Assembly (NCBI RefSeq): GCF_001571365.1
Contig: NZ_BCTQ01000043.1
Coordinates: 1-48,823 of the forward strand
Reading direction: 5' to 3'
DNA from: Achromobacter denitrificans NBRC 15125
GTDB lineage: Bacteria; Pseudomonadota; Gammaproteobacteria; Burkholderiales; Burkholderiaceae_B
Length of the DNA: 48,823 bases
A program made the position numbers and the translations under genes. Positions 16,405 through 27,090 of this stretch are shown here, in pieces (the first letter of the stretch is position 1; each line of letters opens with the position of its first letter). The notes under the pieces were generated by a model that searched no databases, was not told where the DNA came from, and saw only the letters and a list, made by a program, of their open reading frames with translations.

Positions 16405-17466
16405 TCAGAACCTGAAGGCCGACGCCGCCCGGATGTCGTTGAACTCCCGTATCGCGGATTCGAATTGGCCGTTCTCGGTCGATGTCAGCAAAACGGAGTC
16501 CGCCGTGTCCTGGCGCTTGAGGATTGCCGCCAGGTTGGGGGCCGGGATGCCTTGCTCCTTGGAAAAGGCGAGCGCGCTCTTTCCTTCAACCGACAGGCGC
16601 TCCAGCGTGTCCTTGGCTGAGGCCCACGATTTCCAGGGATCGGTGCTGGCAATGACCCGCACGATAATGTGATTGTTCTTGACGCGATTGCCGTCGTAAG
16701 TCAGGCCGACGATGTCGTCATAGACCAGGCTTTTGCCATTCAGTTTCTCCAGGGGCACCACGCCCGGCTCCTGGGCCTTGCCCGCGATCAGGATGGCATG
16801 AACGCCCGGCCTCTCCGTGTAGGCGGCCGCCCTGCCACCTTGCAGGAAGCGCAGGCCGAAACTCGCGAACGGCACTGTGTCCGCCCCCTCATTGATCGCC
16901 CGCTCGACGACCTGGCTGAACGAATCGCCGAAGACCGAGGCGTACTCCGCATAGGGATTGACGGGAATGGGGATCTTCCGACTGACTTCGATGACGGTTT
17001 CCAACGTCTTCGTGAATTCAGTCTTCTCTTTTCTCTTGCTGAGAAAAAGATCCATCACGATGCTGGTCACCAGATAGTCTTCTCCGCTCAGATTGAACGT
17101 GTCCAGCAAGGGTAAGCTCTTGATGGGAATCTCGACGCGGCCGTCGTCGTAGGTCTTAACGTCGAATTTGTAGACCCGGCTGATGGTGAGTGTCGTGGAT
17201 GAACTGTTCCGCTTGCGTGAATTGATGCTCATCTTCGCCGTGATGGCCACCTCCTTGTCCTTGGTGAACCATCCGTTCTCCTTGAACAGGACGGCTCGCT
17301 CCAGGAAAATCGAGGCCGCATCGGTCTTGATATCGAACGTTCCCGACGGAAGATCGTTGGCGATCGGCACGATGGTCGCACCTCCCGAAACCTCGGACGC
17401 GCTGGCAGCGCCCCCCAGCAGCGAGGTGCCCAGGCACAGCGCTGCGATCACAGATGCCGTTTTCAT
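16405..17466 (-). CDS. Secreted protein of unknown function, 353 aa
   Basis: I do not recognise this family. Residues 1-23 are a clear signal peptide (MKTASVIAALCLGTSLLGGAASA), so the mature protein is periplasmic, surface or secreted. The rest is soluble-looking: an N-terminal beta-rich part (to about 165), a Lys/Glu-rich helix near 140-165 and a mixed C-terminal part; it has no Cys after the signal, no lipobox and no transmembrane helix. A strong AAGGGGA ribosome-binding site precedes ATG 17466. Base composition stands out: 60-base stretches at 16441 and 17041 are 55% and 47% GC, against 80% at 16201 in the neighbouring gene. It is monocistronic and faces the ada-like gene. Recent acquisition is an inference. 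Confidence 0.85.
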   Translation of the reverse strand: MKTASVIAALCLGTSLLGGAASASEVSGGATIVPIANDLPSGTFDIKTDAASIFLERAVLFKENGWFTKDKEVAITAKMSINSRKRNSSSTTLTISRVYKFDVKTYDDGRVEIPIKSLPLLDTFNLSGEDYLVTSIVMDLFLSKRKEKTEFTKTLETVIEVSRKIPIPVNPYAEYASVFGDSFSQVVERAINEGADTVPFASFGLRFLQGGRAAAYTERPGVHAILIAGKAQEPGVVPLEKLNGKSLVYDDIVGLTYDGNRVKNNHIIVRVIASTDPWKSWASAKDTLERLSVEGKSALAFSKEQGIPAPNLAAILKRQDTADSVLLTSTENGQFESAIREFNDIRAASAFRF

Positions 17467-17605
17467 GCTTTCCCCTTTCGTGGCGTTGCCACGGACGCTC
17501 TCGGCATTTACGGATCCGGCGGACTGCGCGAGCCGGCAATGGCACAGATTGTCCTACCGCGCCCTGGGGCTTGCCAAGCAATATGTGCGTTGTCGGCAAT
17601 CCGAC

Positions 17606-17642
17606 AAAAAAAAACCGCGCCCATCCGGGCGCGGCATTTTTT
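17606..17642 (-). terminator. ppsA: Intrinsic terminator of ppsA
   Basis: A perfect 8-bp stem, CCGCGCCC (17615-17622) with GGGCGCGG (17627-17634), and a 4-nt loop is flanked by nine A on the left (T-run for the minus strand) and six T on the right (17637-17642). It ends ppsA transcripts 25 nt after the stop and could also work on the plus strand. Confidence 0.92.
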
Positions 17643-17658
17643 CAGACCGGCGGACCGA

Positions 17659-20025
<2,367 letters not shown>

Positions 20026-20057
20026 TGAAGTCACCTTTTACAATGGAATGAAAGCGA

Positions 20058-20115
20058 GTTTGGTCAATGCGTCAGGTGGCTGGATCACAGCCCCAACTCT
20101 ACGCGCTGACCAAAC
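20058..20115. promoter_or_regulatory. 9-bp inverted repeat in the ppsA-ppsR control region
   Basis: GTTTGGTCA (20058-20066) and TGACCAAAC (20107-20115) are perfect inverted copies separated by 40 nt, flanked inside by ATGCGT and ACGCGC, which also pair partly. The left arm falls in the ppsA leader and the right arm just upstream of the ppsR promoter candidate. It could be a pair of operator half-sites or a large stem in the ppsA 5' leader. Confidence 0.55.
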
Positions 20116-20120
20116 TGGCC

Positions 20121-20148
20121 TTGGACCGCCCTTGGGGTGACTTATAGG
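20121..20148 (+). promoter_or_regulatory. ppsR: Sigma-70-like promoter candidate for ppsR
   Basis: TTGGAC (20121-20126) and TATAGG (20143-20148) are separated by 16 nt. A 6-bp palindrome GTACTC-GGTG-GAGTAC (20158-20173) follows around the expected start of transcription and may be an operator or a 5' hairpin. Confidence 0.45.
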
Positions 20149-20207
20149 GGCCTGATTGTACTCGGTGGAGTACGTCCGGCCATCCGCCTGGTTGGAATTT
20201 TTTACAC

Positions 20208-21035
20208 ATGACATCTACCCCGATCGTACGCACGGTATACATCGTTTCCGACAGCACCGGCATCACCGCAGAAACCTTCAGCCAGTCGGTGCTTTCCCAG
20301 TTCGAAGGCGTCGAATTCAAGCCGGTGCGGCTGCCTTTCGTCGACACCCTGGAAAAAGCCGCGGAAGTGGCCATGCGGATCGACCGGAGCGCCCTGGAAG
20401 CGGGCGTGCCCCCCATCGTGTTCAGCACCCTGGTCAATCCCGACATGCTGGCGCGTGTTCGCCAGGCGAACGGCGTGTTCCTCGACCTCTTCGGCACTTT
20501 CGTGAGCCACATCGAGCAGGCGCTGGGGCTGAAGTCCAGCCATTCCATCGGCCGCTCGCACATGCAGGCCAATTCGGAAAAGTACCGCAACCGGATCGAT
20601 GCGATCAACTTCAGCCTGGCGCACGACGACGGCCAGTTCGTGAACCAGCTGGACCAGGCGGACGTGATCCTGGTGGGCGTTTCCCGCTGCGGCAAGACCC
20701 CGACCAGCCTGTACCTGGCCATGCAATACGCCATCAAGGCGGCCAATTTCCCCCTCACGCCCGACGATTTCGAGCGCGGCACCCTGCCCTCGACCATCGC
20801 CCCGCACCGCGGCAAGCTCTTCGGCCTGTCGATCCAGCCCGAGCGCCTGGCCGAGGTCCGCAACGAACGCCGGCCCAACAGCCGCTACGCCAAGCTGGAA
20901 CAATGCCGCTACGAAGTGGCCGAGGCCGAGCGCATGATGCGCCGGGAAGGCATTTCCTGGCTCTCCAGCACCACGAAATCGATCGAGGAGATCGCGACCA
21001 CGGTGCTGCAGGAAGTGGGCCTGGACCGGGGCTGA
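20208..21035 (+). CDS. ppsR: PEP synthase regulatory protein (bifunctional kinase/pyrophosphorylase)
   Basis: The 275-aa DUF299 protein inactivates PEP synthase by ADP-dependent phosphorylation of a Thr beside the catalytic His and reverses this by Pi-dependent dephosphorylation. The N-terminal VYIVSDSTGITAETFSQSVLSQF and the P-loop-like GVSRCGKTPTS starting at residue 157 are the family signatures. The gene is divergent from its target ppsA across 182 nt, the arrangement found throughout proteobacteria. It converges with the lipoprotein gene, 7 nt away. Confidence 0.96.
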   Translation: MTSTPIVRTVYIVSDSTGITAETFSQSVLSQFEGVEFKPVRLPFVDTLEKAAEVAMRIDRSALEAGVPPIVFSTLVNPDMLARVRQANGVFLDLFGTFVSHIEQALGLKSSHSIGRSHMQANSEKYRNRIDAINFSLAHDDGQFVNQLDQADVILVGVSRCGKTPTSLYLAMQYAIKAANFPLTPDDFERGTLPSTIAPHRGKLFGLSIQPERLAEVRNERRPNSRYAKLEQCRYEVAEAERMMRREGISWLSSTTKSIEEIATTVLQEVGLDRG

Positions 21036-21042
21036 TCGCCGC

Positions 21043-21435
21043 TCACTGCCGCTGCGAGAACGGCAGCGGCACCGGCTTGGAGAGGGGTTTGAACAGGCTG
21101 CCCGCGGGCAGGTAGAACCCCTGCAGCCGGCCCGAGGACACCACCAGGTAGGCCTCGGAGCCGCCGCCCCTGCCCGTTCGCAGCGGCTCGCCCAGCGGAC
21201 GGTACACGTCTCCCTGCACCAGGGCGCCCACGCGGCGCCACCGCGAGCCTGCCGGCAGGGTATGGCTCTCTCCGTCCGAGAATGCCACCGTCACGTCGCG
21301 GGACAACTGCGAAAGGCCTTCGGCGTCCCCCGCGACCACGGGCACGTAGGTGGCCCGCTGCGGCGATTCGGAAGCGCAGCCGCCCAGGCCCGCGGCGACG
21401 CAGGCCAAGGCCGCCAGCGAGCGCATCGCCTTCAC
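21043..21435 (-). CDS. Small putative lipoprotein
   Basis: The 130-aa product (or 127 aa from ATG 21426) has a lipoprotein signal peptide ending in LGGC, with the lipidated Cys at residue 20 of the longer form. The mature part is about 110 residues, with no named domain; the fragment TLPAGSRWRRVGALVQGDVYRP hints at a small beta structure. The GTG at 21435 overlaps the stop of the upstream methyltransferase gene (GTGA), which suggests coupling and makes this the last gene of the long rpsB-lpx superoperon. The ATG three codons later is an equally possible start. Function unknown. Confidence 0.75.
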   Translation of the reverse strand: MKAMRSLAALACVAAGLGGCASESPQRATYVPVVAGDAEGLSQLSRDVTVAFSDGESHTLPAGSRWRRVGALVQGDVYRPLGEPLRTGRGGGSEAYLVVSSGRLQGFYLPAGSLFKPLSKPVPLPFSQRQ

Positions 21436-22214
21436 GGCGCGTCCGCCCTCGCCTGGCGCCGTTGCTCGAACAGGCAGATCGCGGCGGCCGCGCCCACGTT
21501 CAGGGATTCCACGGCGCCGGCCTCGTGCGGGATCCGCACCTTCATGCCGGCCGCCAGCAAGGCTGGCGCCACCCCCTGGCCTTCGTGCCCGAAAACCCAG
21601 GCGCAGCGCGCGGGCAGGCGCGCTTCGTAGAGGTCCCGGGCCCCTTCCAGGGCGGTAGCCACCAGCGGCACCCTGAGGCGGGGCAGCAAGGCTTCCAGAT
21701 CGACGTGTTCATGGATGGCCAGCGCGAAATGGGCGCCCTGGCCGCTGCGCAGCACCTTGGGCGACCAGGCCGCCGCGGTGCCGGTGGCCAGGAAGACGCG
21801 CTTCACGCCGGCCGCCGCGCAGGTGCGCAGCAGCGTGCCAACGTTGCCCGGATCCTGGATGCGGTCGAACAGCACGCAGTTCTCGTCCACCTCGCGGGGC
21901 AGGTCGATCGCCGGCGGCGTGACCAGGAAGGCCACGCCCTGCCCGCTTTCCACGCTGGCCAGCGACTGCATCAGGCGCGCGTCCAGGGCCAGGCTGCGCG
22001 CGTCGGGCACGGCCGCGGCCAGGGCGGCGATGTCGGGTTGCGACAGGCGTTCCACGTCGAACACCGCCTGGTCCGGGGCGCCATGATGCTGCAGCCATGC
22101 CTGGCACAGGTGCACGCCGTCCAGCAGCACGGGCGCGCCGCGCTTGCCCGCCGTGCCGGCCAGCTTGGCCAGCGCCTTGACGGCGGGATTGTCGCGGGAG
22201 CTGATGTGTTTCAT
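21432..22214 (-). CDS. TrmH/SpoU-family RNA 2'-O-methyltransferase
   Basis: The 260-aa SPOUT enzyme has an N-terminal RNA-binding segment ([17 protein letters not shown]) and the C-terminal knot with motif 2 ([22 protein letters not shown]) and motif 3 ([22 protein letters not shown]). It transfers methyl from S-adenosylmethionine to a ribose 2'-OH in rRNA or tRNA; the exact target (23S rRNA, as in RlmB or YsgA relatives) cannot be read from sequence. ATG 22214 overlaps the rnhB stop (ATGA). A frame 16 codons longer lies inside rnhB and was not used. Confidence 0.88.
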   Translation of the reverse strand: MKHISSRDNPAVKALAKLAGTAGKRGAPVLLDGVHLCQAWLQHHGAPDQAVFDVERLSQPDIAALAAAVPDARSLALDARLMQSLASVESGQGVAFLVTPPAIDLPREVDENCVLFDRIQDPGNVGTLLRTCAAAGVKRVFLATGTAAAWSPKVLRSGQGAHFALAIHEHVDLEALLPRLRVPLVATALEGARDLYEARLPARCAWVFGHEGQGVAPALLAAGMKVRIPHEAGAVESLNVGAAAAICLFEQRRQARADAP

Positions 22215-22813
22215 GGCAGCAGGGTCTTGATGGGCGCGAAGCTGCGGCGATGCTCGACGCAAGGGCCGTGCTCGCGCAGCATCTGCAGGTGCAGCGCCGT
22301 GCCATAGCCCTTGTGCTGGTCGAAAGCGTATTGCGGGTACACGGCATGCAGCCGCAGCAGGTCCGCGTCGCGGGCGGTCTTGGCCAGGATGGAGGCCGCG
22401 GAGATCGCGGGCACCAGCGCATCGCCCTTGATGACGGTCTGGACCGCGCAGCCGAGCTTGGGCGCCTGGTTGCCGTCCACCAGCGCCAACTGCGGCAGGA
22501 CGGAAAGGCCCTGCACCGCGCGGCGCATGGCCAGCATGGTGGCCCGCAGGATGTTCAGGCTGTCGATTTCGGCCACGCTGGCGCTGGCGATGAACCAGGC
22601 GAGCGCGCGCTCCTGGATCTCCAGCGCCAGGGCCTCGCGCGTGGCGGCCTTGAGCACCTTGGAGTCCGCCAGCCCACCGATGGGCCGGGCCGGATCCAGG
22701 ATCACGGCGGCCGCGTAGACCGCGCCCGCGAGCGGGCCGCGGCCGGCCTCGTCGACGCCGGCGGTAATCAGGGGGGGCTGCTCGGGCGCGGCGAAAAGTT
22801 CAGGCTGCTCCAC
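22211..22813 (-). CDS. rnhB: Ribonuclease HII
   Basis: The 200-aa enzyme cleaves RNA in RNA-DNA hybrids and at single embedded ribonucleotides. The catalytic acids are visible: D21 and E22 in [13 protein letters not shown]113 in LVDGNQ and D131 near [17 protein letters not shown]. Length is standard. It overlaps lpxB by 14 nt upstream and the methyltransferase gene by 4 nt downstream. The lpxA-lpxB-rnhB order is common in proteobacteria. Confidence 0.96.
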   Translation of the reverse strand: MEQPELFAAPEQPPLITAGVDEAGRGPLAGAVYAAAVILDPARPIGGLADSKVLKAATREALALEIQERALAWFIASASVAEIDSLNILRATMLAMRRAVQGLSVLPQLALVDGNQAPKLGCAVQTVIKGDALVPAISAASILAKTARDADLLRLHAVYPQYAFDQHKGYGTALHLQMLREHGPCVEHRRSFAPIKTLLP

Positions 22814-23996
22814 CCGCCACCTCCAGGATCGCCTGGGCCGCCAGCGCCGGCGTATCGCGCAGCAATTCCTGGTGCAAGGCGGTGAAGCGGGCCTCGACGC
22901 GCGCGGTCAGCGCTTCGTCGGTCAGCGCGGCCCAGGTGGCCTCGGCCAGTTTCTCGGGGGTGGCGTCGTCCTGCAGCAGTTCCGGCACGGCGAAATCGCG
23001 CAGCAGCACGTTCGGCAGGCCGACCCACGGCAGGTAGGGCCGCTGCTGGCCCGACTTCCAGGCCATGATGCGGCGCATCCAGGGCGAGAGCACGTAGGAA
23101 ATCACCATGGGCCGCTTGTACAGCGCCGTTTCCAGCGTGGCCGTGCCGCTGGCCACCAGGACGGCCGTGGCCGCCTCCATGACGGACCAGGCCACCGGCG
23201 CCTGGCGCTCGCCGCCCTCGCCGTGCAGGTCCTGCGCGGTCACACAGCGCAGCCCGGGCACGGGGTGCTGCGCCAGGATGGCCTGGAACTCGGCGCGCCG
23301 CTGGTCGTTGACCATGGGCACCACGCATTGGAGCGCCGGATCCTTCTTCTGGAGCAATTGCGCGGCCTGCAGGAAGCGAGGCGCCAGCAGGCGGATCTCG
23401 GACGAACGGCTACCCGGCAGGATCGCCAGCACGCGCGCGTCCTGGTCGATGCCCAGGCGGGCGCGCGCGGCCGCGCGGTCCGGCTGCATCGGCACCGCCC
23501 CGGCCAGCGGATGGCCCACGTAGGTGACGGGGATGCCTTCCTTGCGGTAGATCTCTTCCTCGAACGGGAACAGCACCAGCATGTGCGACACCGATTCGCG
23601 GATCTTGTGGATGCGCTCGTAGCGCCAGGCCCAGATCGAGGGGCCGACGAAATGCACGGTGGGCGTGCCGGCCTGCCGCAGCTGGTGCTCCAGCCGCAGG
23701 TTGAAATCCGGCGCGTCGATGCCGACGAAGACCGCGGGCGGCTCGGCCAGCCAGCGGCGCTTGACGTCGCGGTAGGTGCCCAGCAAGCTGGGCAGCCGCT
23801 TGAGCGCGTCGACGTAGCCGAACACGGTCAGGGCATGCATGGGATGCCAGGCGTCGAACTCGCGGGCCTGCATTTGCGGCCCGCCTATGCCTTCGCAGCG
23901 GACGCCGGCGTCGCGCGCTTGCAGACCGGCAATGATGCGCCCGGCCAGCAGGTCGCCCGAGGGCTCGCCGGCCACCATGCCGATCCGCGTGCTCAT
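22800..23996 (-). CDS. lpxB: Lipid-A-disaccharide synthase
   Basis: The 398-aa GT19 glycosyltransferase joins UDP-2,3-diacylglucosamine and lipid X to form the lipid A disaccharide at the inner face of the cytoplasmic membrane. The N-terminus [19 protein letters not shown], the [14 protein letters not shown] segment, [12 protein letters not shown] and [10 protein letters not shown] are family landmarks. ATG 23996 overlaps the lpxA stop by 4 nt (ATGA). Length is normal. Confidence 0.96.
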   Translation of the reverse strand: MSTRIGMVAGEPSGDLLAGRIIAGLQARDAGVRCEGIGGPQMQAREFDAWHPMHALTVFGYVDALKRLPSLLGTYRDVKRRWLAEPPAVFVGIDAPDFNLRLEHQLRQAGTPTVHFVGPSIWAWRYERIHKIRESVSHMLVLFPFEEEIYRKEGIPVTYVGHPLAGAVPMQPDRAAARARLGIDQDARVLAILPGSRSSEIRLLAPRFLQAAQLLQKKDPALQCVVPMVNDQRRAEFQAILAQHPVPGLRCVTAQDLHGEGGERQAPVAWSVMEAATAVLVASGTATLETALYKRPMVISYVLSPWMRRIMAWKSGQQRPYLPWVGLPNVLLRDFAVPELLQDDATPEKLAEATWAALTDEALTARVEARFTALHQELLRDTPALAAQAILEVAGGAA

Positions 23997-24787
23997 GGAC
24001 GGATGATGCCGCGGCTGGCGACGTCGAGGAAATCGAGCAAGGTCTGCAGGCGGTCGGCCACGGCCGGCTCCTCCTGCTGGCGGGCGCGCAGTTCGGCCCG
24101 CGCCTCGTCCAGCGACAATCCGCGGCGATAGATGATCTTGTAGGCGTCGCGCAGCGCCGAAATCTCGGCCGGTGTGAATCCGCGCCGCTTCAGGCCTTCG
24201 ACGTTGACGCCGACCGGACGGCAGGGGTTGCCCGCGGCCAGCACGTACGGCGGCGAGTCCTGCATCAGCGAGCTGTTGCCGCCCGTCATGGAGTGCGCGC
24301 CGATGCGCGCGAACTGGTGCACGCCGGTCAGGCCGCCGACGATGGCCCAATCGCCAACGTGGACGTGGCCGCCCAGCTGCACGGAATTGGCCAGGATCGT
24401 GTTGCTGCCGATGTGGCAGTCATGGGCGACGTGCACGTACGCCATGATCCAGTTGTCGTCGCCCAGCGTGGTGACGCCGCCGTCCTGCACGGTGCCCGTG
24501 TTCAGCGTGACGAACTCGCGCACGGTGTTGCGGTCGCCGATTTCGAGGCGCGTGGCTTCACCCTTGTACTTCTTGTCCTGCGGCATGCCGCCGATCGAGC
24601 AGTAGCGGTAGAAGCGGTTGTCGCGCCCGATGGTCGTCACCCCGTCCACCATGCAGTACGGGCCGATCTCGGTGCCCGCGCCGATGGTCACATTGGGACC
24701 GATGGTCGCGAAGGCGCCGACGACCACGGACGGGTCGAGTCTTGCCGCCGGATCGACGACAGCGGTGGGGTGAATGTTTCCTGCCAT
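23993..24787 (-). CDS. lpxA: UDP-N-acetylglucosamine acyltransferase
   Basis: The 264-aa left-handed beta-helix enzyme transfers a 3-hydroxyacyl chain from ACP to UDP-GlcNAc, the first step of lipid A synthesis. Hexapeptide repeats fill residues 5-175, and H122 in AHDCHIG corresponds to the catalytic H125 of E. coli. Residue 170 is Gly and aligns with E. coli G173, the hydrocarbon-ruler position; in Bordetella a Ser there is associated with shorter chains, so this allele should accept longer ones (inference from remembered literature). Its ATG follows the fabZ TAA stop with no gap. Confidence 0.96.
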   Translation of the reverse strand: MAGNIHPTAVVDPAARLDPSVVVGAFATIGPNVTIGAGTEIGPYCMVDGVTTIGRDNRFYRYCSIGGMPQDKKYKGEATRLEIGDRNTVREFVTLNTGTVQDGGVTTLGDDNWIMAYVHVAHDCHIGSNTILANSVQLGGHVHVGDWAIVGGLTGVHQFARIGAHSMTGGNSSLMQDSPPYVLAAGNPCRPVGVNVEGLKRRGFTPAEISALRDAYKIIYRRGLSLDEARAELRARQQEEPAVADRLQTLLDFLDVASRGIIRP

Positions 24788-25243
24788 TTACTCTTCCAGG
24801 CTGCGGATCGCGCACATCAGCTTGGCCGAGGCGACTTCCTGGCCGTCCACCGTCGCGCGCGCTTGGTACTTACAGATGCTGCGGCTCAGACGCTCGGCTT
24901 CGACTTCGATGCGCAGCTGGTCGCCCGGGACCACGGGGCGGCGGAAGCGCGCGCCGTCGATGCCGACCAGATAGTAGGCCGTCTTGGAACCCTCGCACTT
25001 CAGCCCGCCATTCTCGTCGGTGAACGAGAACAGGGCCGAGGCCTGCGCCATGGCTTCCACGATGAGCACGCCAGGCATCACCGGGTGATGCGGAAAGTGG
25101 CCGTTGAAAAACGGTTCGTTGATCGAGACGTTCTTGATGGCCACGATGGACTTGCCGGGCACCATTTCGACGACGCGGTCGATCAGCAGCATCGGATAAC
25201 GATGCGGCAACCTCTCCATGATCCCCTTGATGTCGAGTTCCAT
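24788..25243 (-). CDS. fabZ: 3-hydroxyacyl-ACP dehydratase FabZ
   Basis: The 151-aa hotdog enzyme dehydrates 3-hydroxyacyl-ACP in fatty acid synthesis and competes with LpxA/LpxD for the same substrate. The active-site His and Glu lie in [12 protein letters not shown] and [12 protein letters not shown] 25243 gives the family start [24 protein letters not shown]; an upstream extension of 20 codons is not conserved-looking. It sits between lpxD and lpxA, as in E. coli and most relatives. Confidence 0.96.
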   Translation of the reverse strand: MELDIKGIMERLPHRYPMLLIDRVVEMVPGKSIVAIKNVSINEPFFNGHFPHHPVMPGVLIVEAMAQASALFSFTDENGGLKCEGSKTAYYLVGIDGARFRRPVVPGDQLRIEVEAERLSRSICKYQARATVDGQEVASAKLMCAIRSLEE

Positions 25244-25310
25244 TTTTCTATGCTTTCCTGCAAAGTGAAATAATTTCGCGGCGCGGACGCGCCGGGGCGG
25301 CAACCGCGCC

Positions 25311-26405
25311 CTACTCTTTTTCCAGCGTCCGCACGCGGCGGCGCAATTGCGCCAACTGCTGTATCACGGCGGCGTTGCGCTGCCATTCGCCATGCTCGGC
25401 ATACGGGAACACGCCCGTATAGCGGCCTGGCTTCGAAATATTGGACGTCACCGCGGTGCCGCCGGAGATGTGCACGTCGTCGCCGAGCGTCAGGTGGCCC
25501 GACAGCATGGCGGCGCCGCCGATGGTGCAGCGTTCGCCGATGGTGGTCGAACCGGCCACGCCGACGCAGGCCGCCATCGCGGTGTGCGCGCCGATGCGGC
25601 AGTTGTGGCCCACCATGATCTGGTTGTCCAGCTTCACGCCGTCGGACACGATGGTGTCTTCGAGCGCGCCGCGGTCGATCGTGGTGTTCGCGCCGATCTC
25701 GACGTCGTCGCCGATGGTCACGCCGCCCAGCTGGGGAATCTTGCCCCAGGCGCCCTTGCCCAGCGAGGGATCCGGCGCGAAGCCGAAGCCGTCCGCGCCC
25801 AGCACGGCGCCGCTATGGATGATGGCGCGGGCGCCCACGGTGACGCCTTCGTACAGCGTGACGTGCGCGTGCAGGCGGCTGCCCGGCCCCACCGAGGAAC
25901 CTGCGCCGATCACGCAACCCGGCCCGAGCACGGTGCCGCGGCCGATCCGGGCGCCGGACTCCACCACGCACTGCGGGCCGATGCGCACGCCCTCTTCGAT
26001 CGTGGCGTCGTCGGCCACCACCGCGGACGGGTGCGTGCTGGCGGGCAGCTCGGGCCGCCGGGCGGCGTCGAACCACTGCGCCACGCGGGCGTAAAGCAGG
26101 TAGGGATGCTTACAGACGACCAGGGCGAACGGCGGCAGGTTGCCTTCGGCCTCCAGGGCCTCGGCCACGTCGTTCGAGACGATGACCGCCGCGGCCCGGG
26201 TGGCGCCAAGCTGGCTCTGATAGCGGGGATTGGCCAGGAACGCGATTTCCTGGGGCCCCGCCGATGACAGGGTTCCGATGCCGCAGACCCGCAGCGGGTC
26301 TGCGCCCGGCGCCGCGCTGATGCGCCAGTCCAATCCCTGGGTATTGGCGGCGCTCAACAGTGCTTCAAGCGTCGGCGCGCGGACAAGATCCAGTAAAACC
26401 GGCAT
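25311..26405 (-). CDS. lpxD: UDP-3-O-acylglucosamine N-acyltransferase
   Basis: The 364-aa enzyme adds the amide-linked 3-hydroxyacyl chain in lipid A synthesis. It has the N-terminal uridine-binding domain ([21 protein letters not shown]), a long left-handed beta-helix from about residue 120, and the catalytic His in [14 protein letters not shown]. The C-terminal coiled tail ends in [12 protein letters not shown]. It starts 17 nt after ompH and is followed by fabZ after 67 nt. Confidence 0.96.
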   Translation of the reverse strand: MPVLLDLVRAPTLEALLSAANTQGLDWRISAAPGADPLRVCGIGTLSSAGPQEIAFLANPRYQSQLGATRAAAVIVSNDVAEALEAEGNLPPFALVVCKHPYLLYARVAQWFDAARRPELPASTHPSAVVADDATIEEGVRIGPQCVVESGARIGRGTVLGPGCVIGAGSSVGPGSRLHAHVTLYEGVTVGARAIIHSGAVLGADGFGFAPDPSLGKGAWGKIPQLGGVTIGDDVEIGANTTIDRGALEDTIVSDGVKLDNQIMVGHNCRIGAHTAMAACVGVAGSTTIGERCTIGGAAMLSGHLTLGDDVHISGGTAVTSNISKPGRYTGVFPYAEHGEWQRNAAVIQQLAQLRRRVRTLEKE

Positions 26406-26422
26406 GACGTGACGGGTGTTAC

Positions 26423-26983
26423 TTACTTGCCCAGGCTCTGGATCACCTTGTCGGTGATGTCGATGCGCGGGTTGACCGTCACGGCGTCCTGAATGATCAG
26501 GTCGTAGCTTTCCTGTTCGGCGATGCGCTTGATGGCGTCGTTGGCCTTCGTCACGATGCCCGAGAACTCTTCGTTGCGGCGGCGGTTGAAGTCTTCCTGG
26601 AACTCGCGGCGCTTGCGCTGCAGGTCGGTATCCAGGTTGGACAGTTCACGCTGGCGCTTGACGCGGTCGGATTCCGACAGGACGGGCGCGTCCTTGTCGA
26701 ACTTCTCGGCCTGCGAACGCAGGTTGTTGTTCAGGCGCTGGAGCTCGTCGTCGCGCTTCTTGAATTCGGCTTCGATCTTGCTTTGGGCAGCCTTGGCCGG
26801 ACCCGACTCGCGCAGGATCCTCTCGGTATTCACGAAACCGATCTTGGTGCCTTGTGCTTGCGCGGGGATCGCGGCAGCCGAACCGAGAATGAGCGCACCC
26901 ACCAGGGCAATGGAGCCGCCCAGCTTGCCGCGGCGCTTGGCACCCAGCGAATTCGATGTTTTAAGTGCGGAATCAGACATCAT
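26423..26983 (-). CDS. ompH: OmpH/Skp periplasmic chaperone
   Basis: The 186-aa protein has a signal peptide with an unusually long basic n-region (residues 1-22) before the hydrophobic core and an Ala-Gln-Ala site near 44. The mature part is the Skp trimeric tentacle: [15 protein letters not shown], then a long charged coiled coil ([20 protein letters not shown]...[15 protein letters not shown]). Skp holds unfolded outer-membrane proteins in the periplasm and hands them to BamA, encoded directly upstream. Start could be either of two adjacent ATG codons (26983 or 26980). Confidence 0.94.
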   Translation of the reverse strand: MMSDSALKTSNSLGAKRRGKLGGSIALVGALILGSAAAIPAQAQGTKIGFVNTERILRESGPAKAAQSKIEAEFKKRDDELQRLNNNLRSQAEKFDKDAPVLSESDRVKRQRELSNLDTDLQRKRREFQEDFNRRRNEEFSGIVTKANDAIKRIAEQESYDLIIQDAVTVNPRIDITDKVIQSLGK

Positions 26984-27039
26984 GAAAATCTCACCTTCCA
27001 GTAAGGCAAAGCCAAAGTGTGTATTGTGCCACTAAACAG

Positions 27040-27071
27040 CAAGGGAGCCGGCGCGCCGGTCTCCTCCCTTG
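27040..27071 (-). promoter_or_regulatory. Hairpin between bamA and ompH
   Basis: CAAGGGAG (27040-27047) pairs perfectly with CTCCCTTG (27064-27071), and the loop holds a 12-bp palindrome CCGGCGCGCCGG (27048-27059). No T-run follows on the minus strand, so partial attenuation or protection of the bamA 3' end is more likely than full termination. Confidence 0.5.
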
Positions 27072-27090
27072 TTTTCAAGCGTAACGGCGC

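Noticed and set aside
21426..22262. Longer start for the TrmH-like methyltransferase at 22262
   Set aside because: It would extend 16 codons into rnhB; the ATGA overlap at 22211-22214 is the pattern used throughout this operon.
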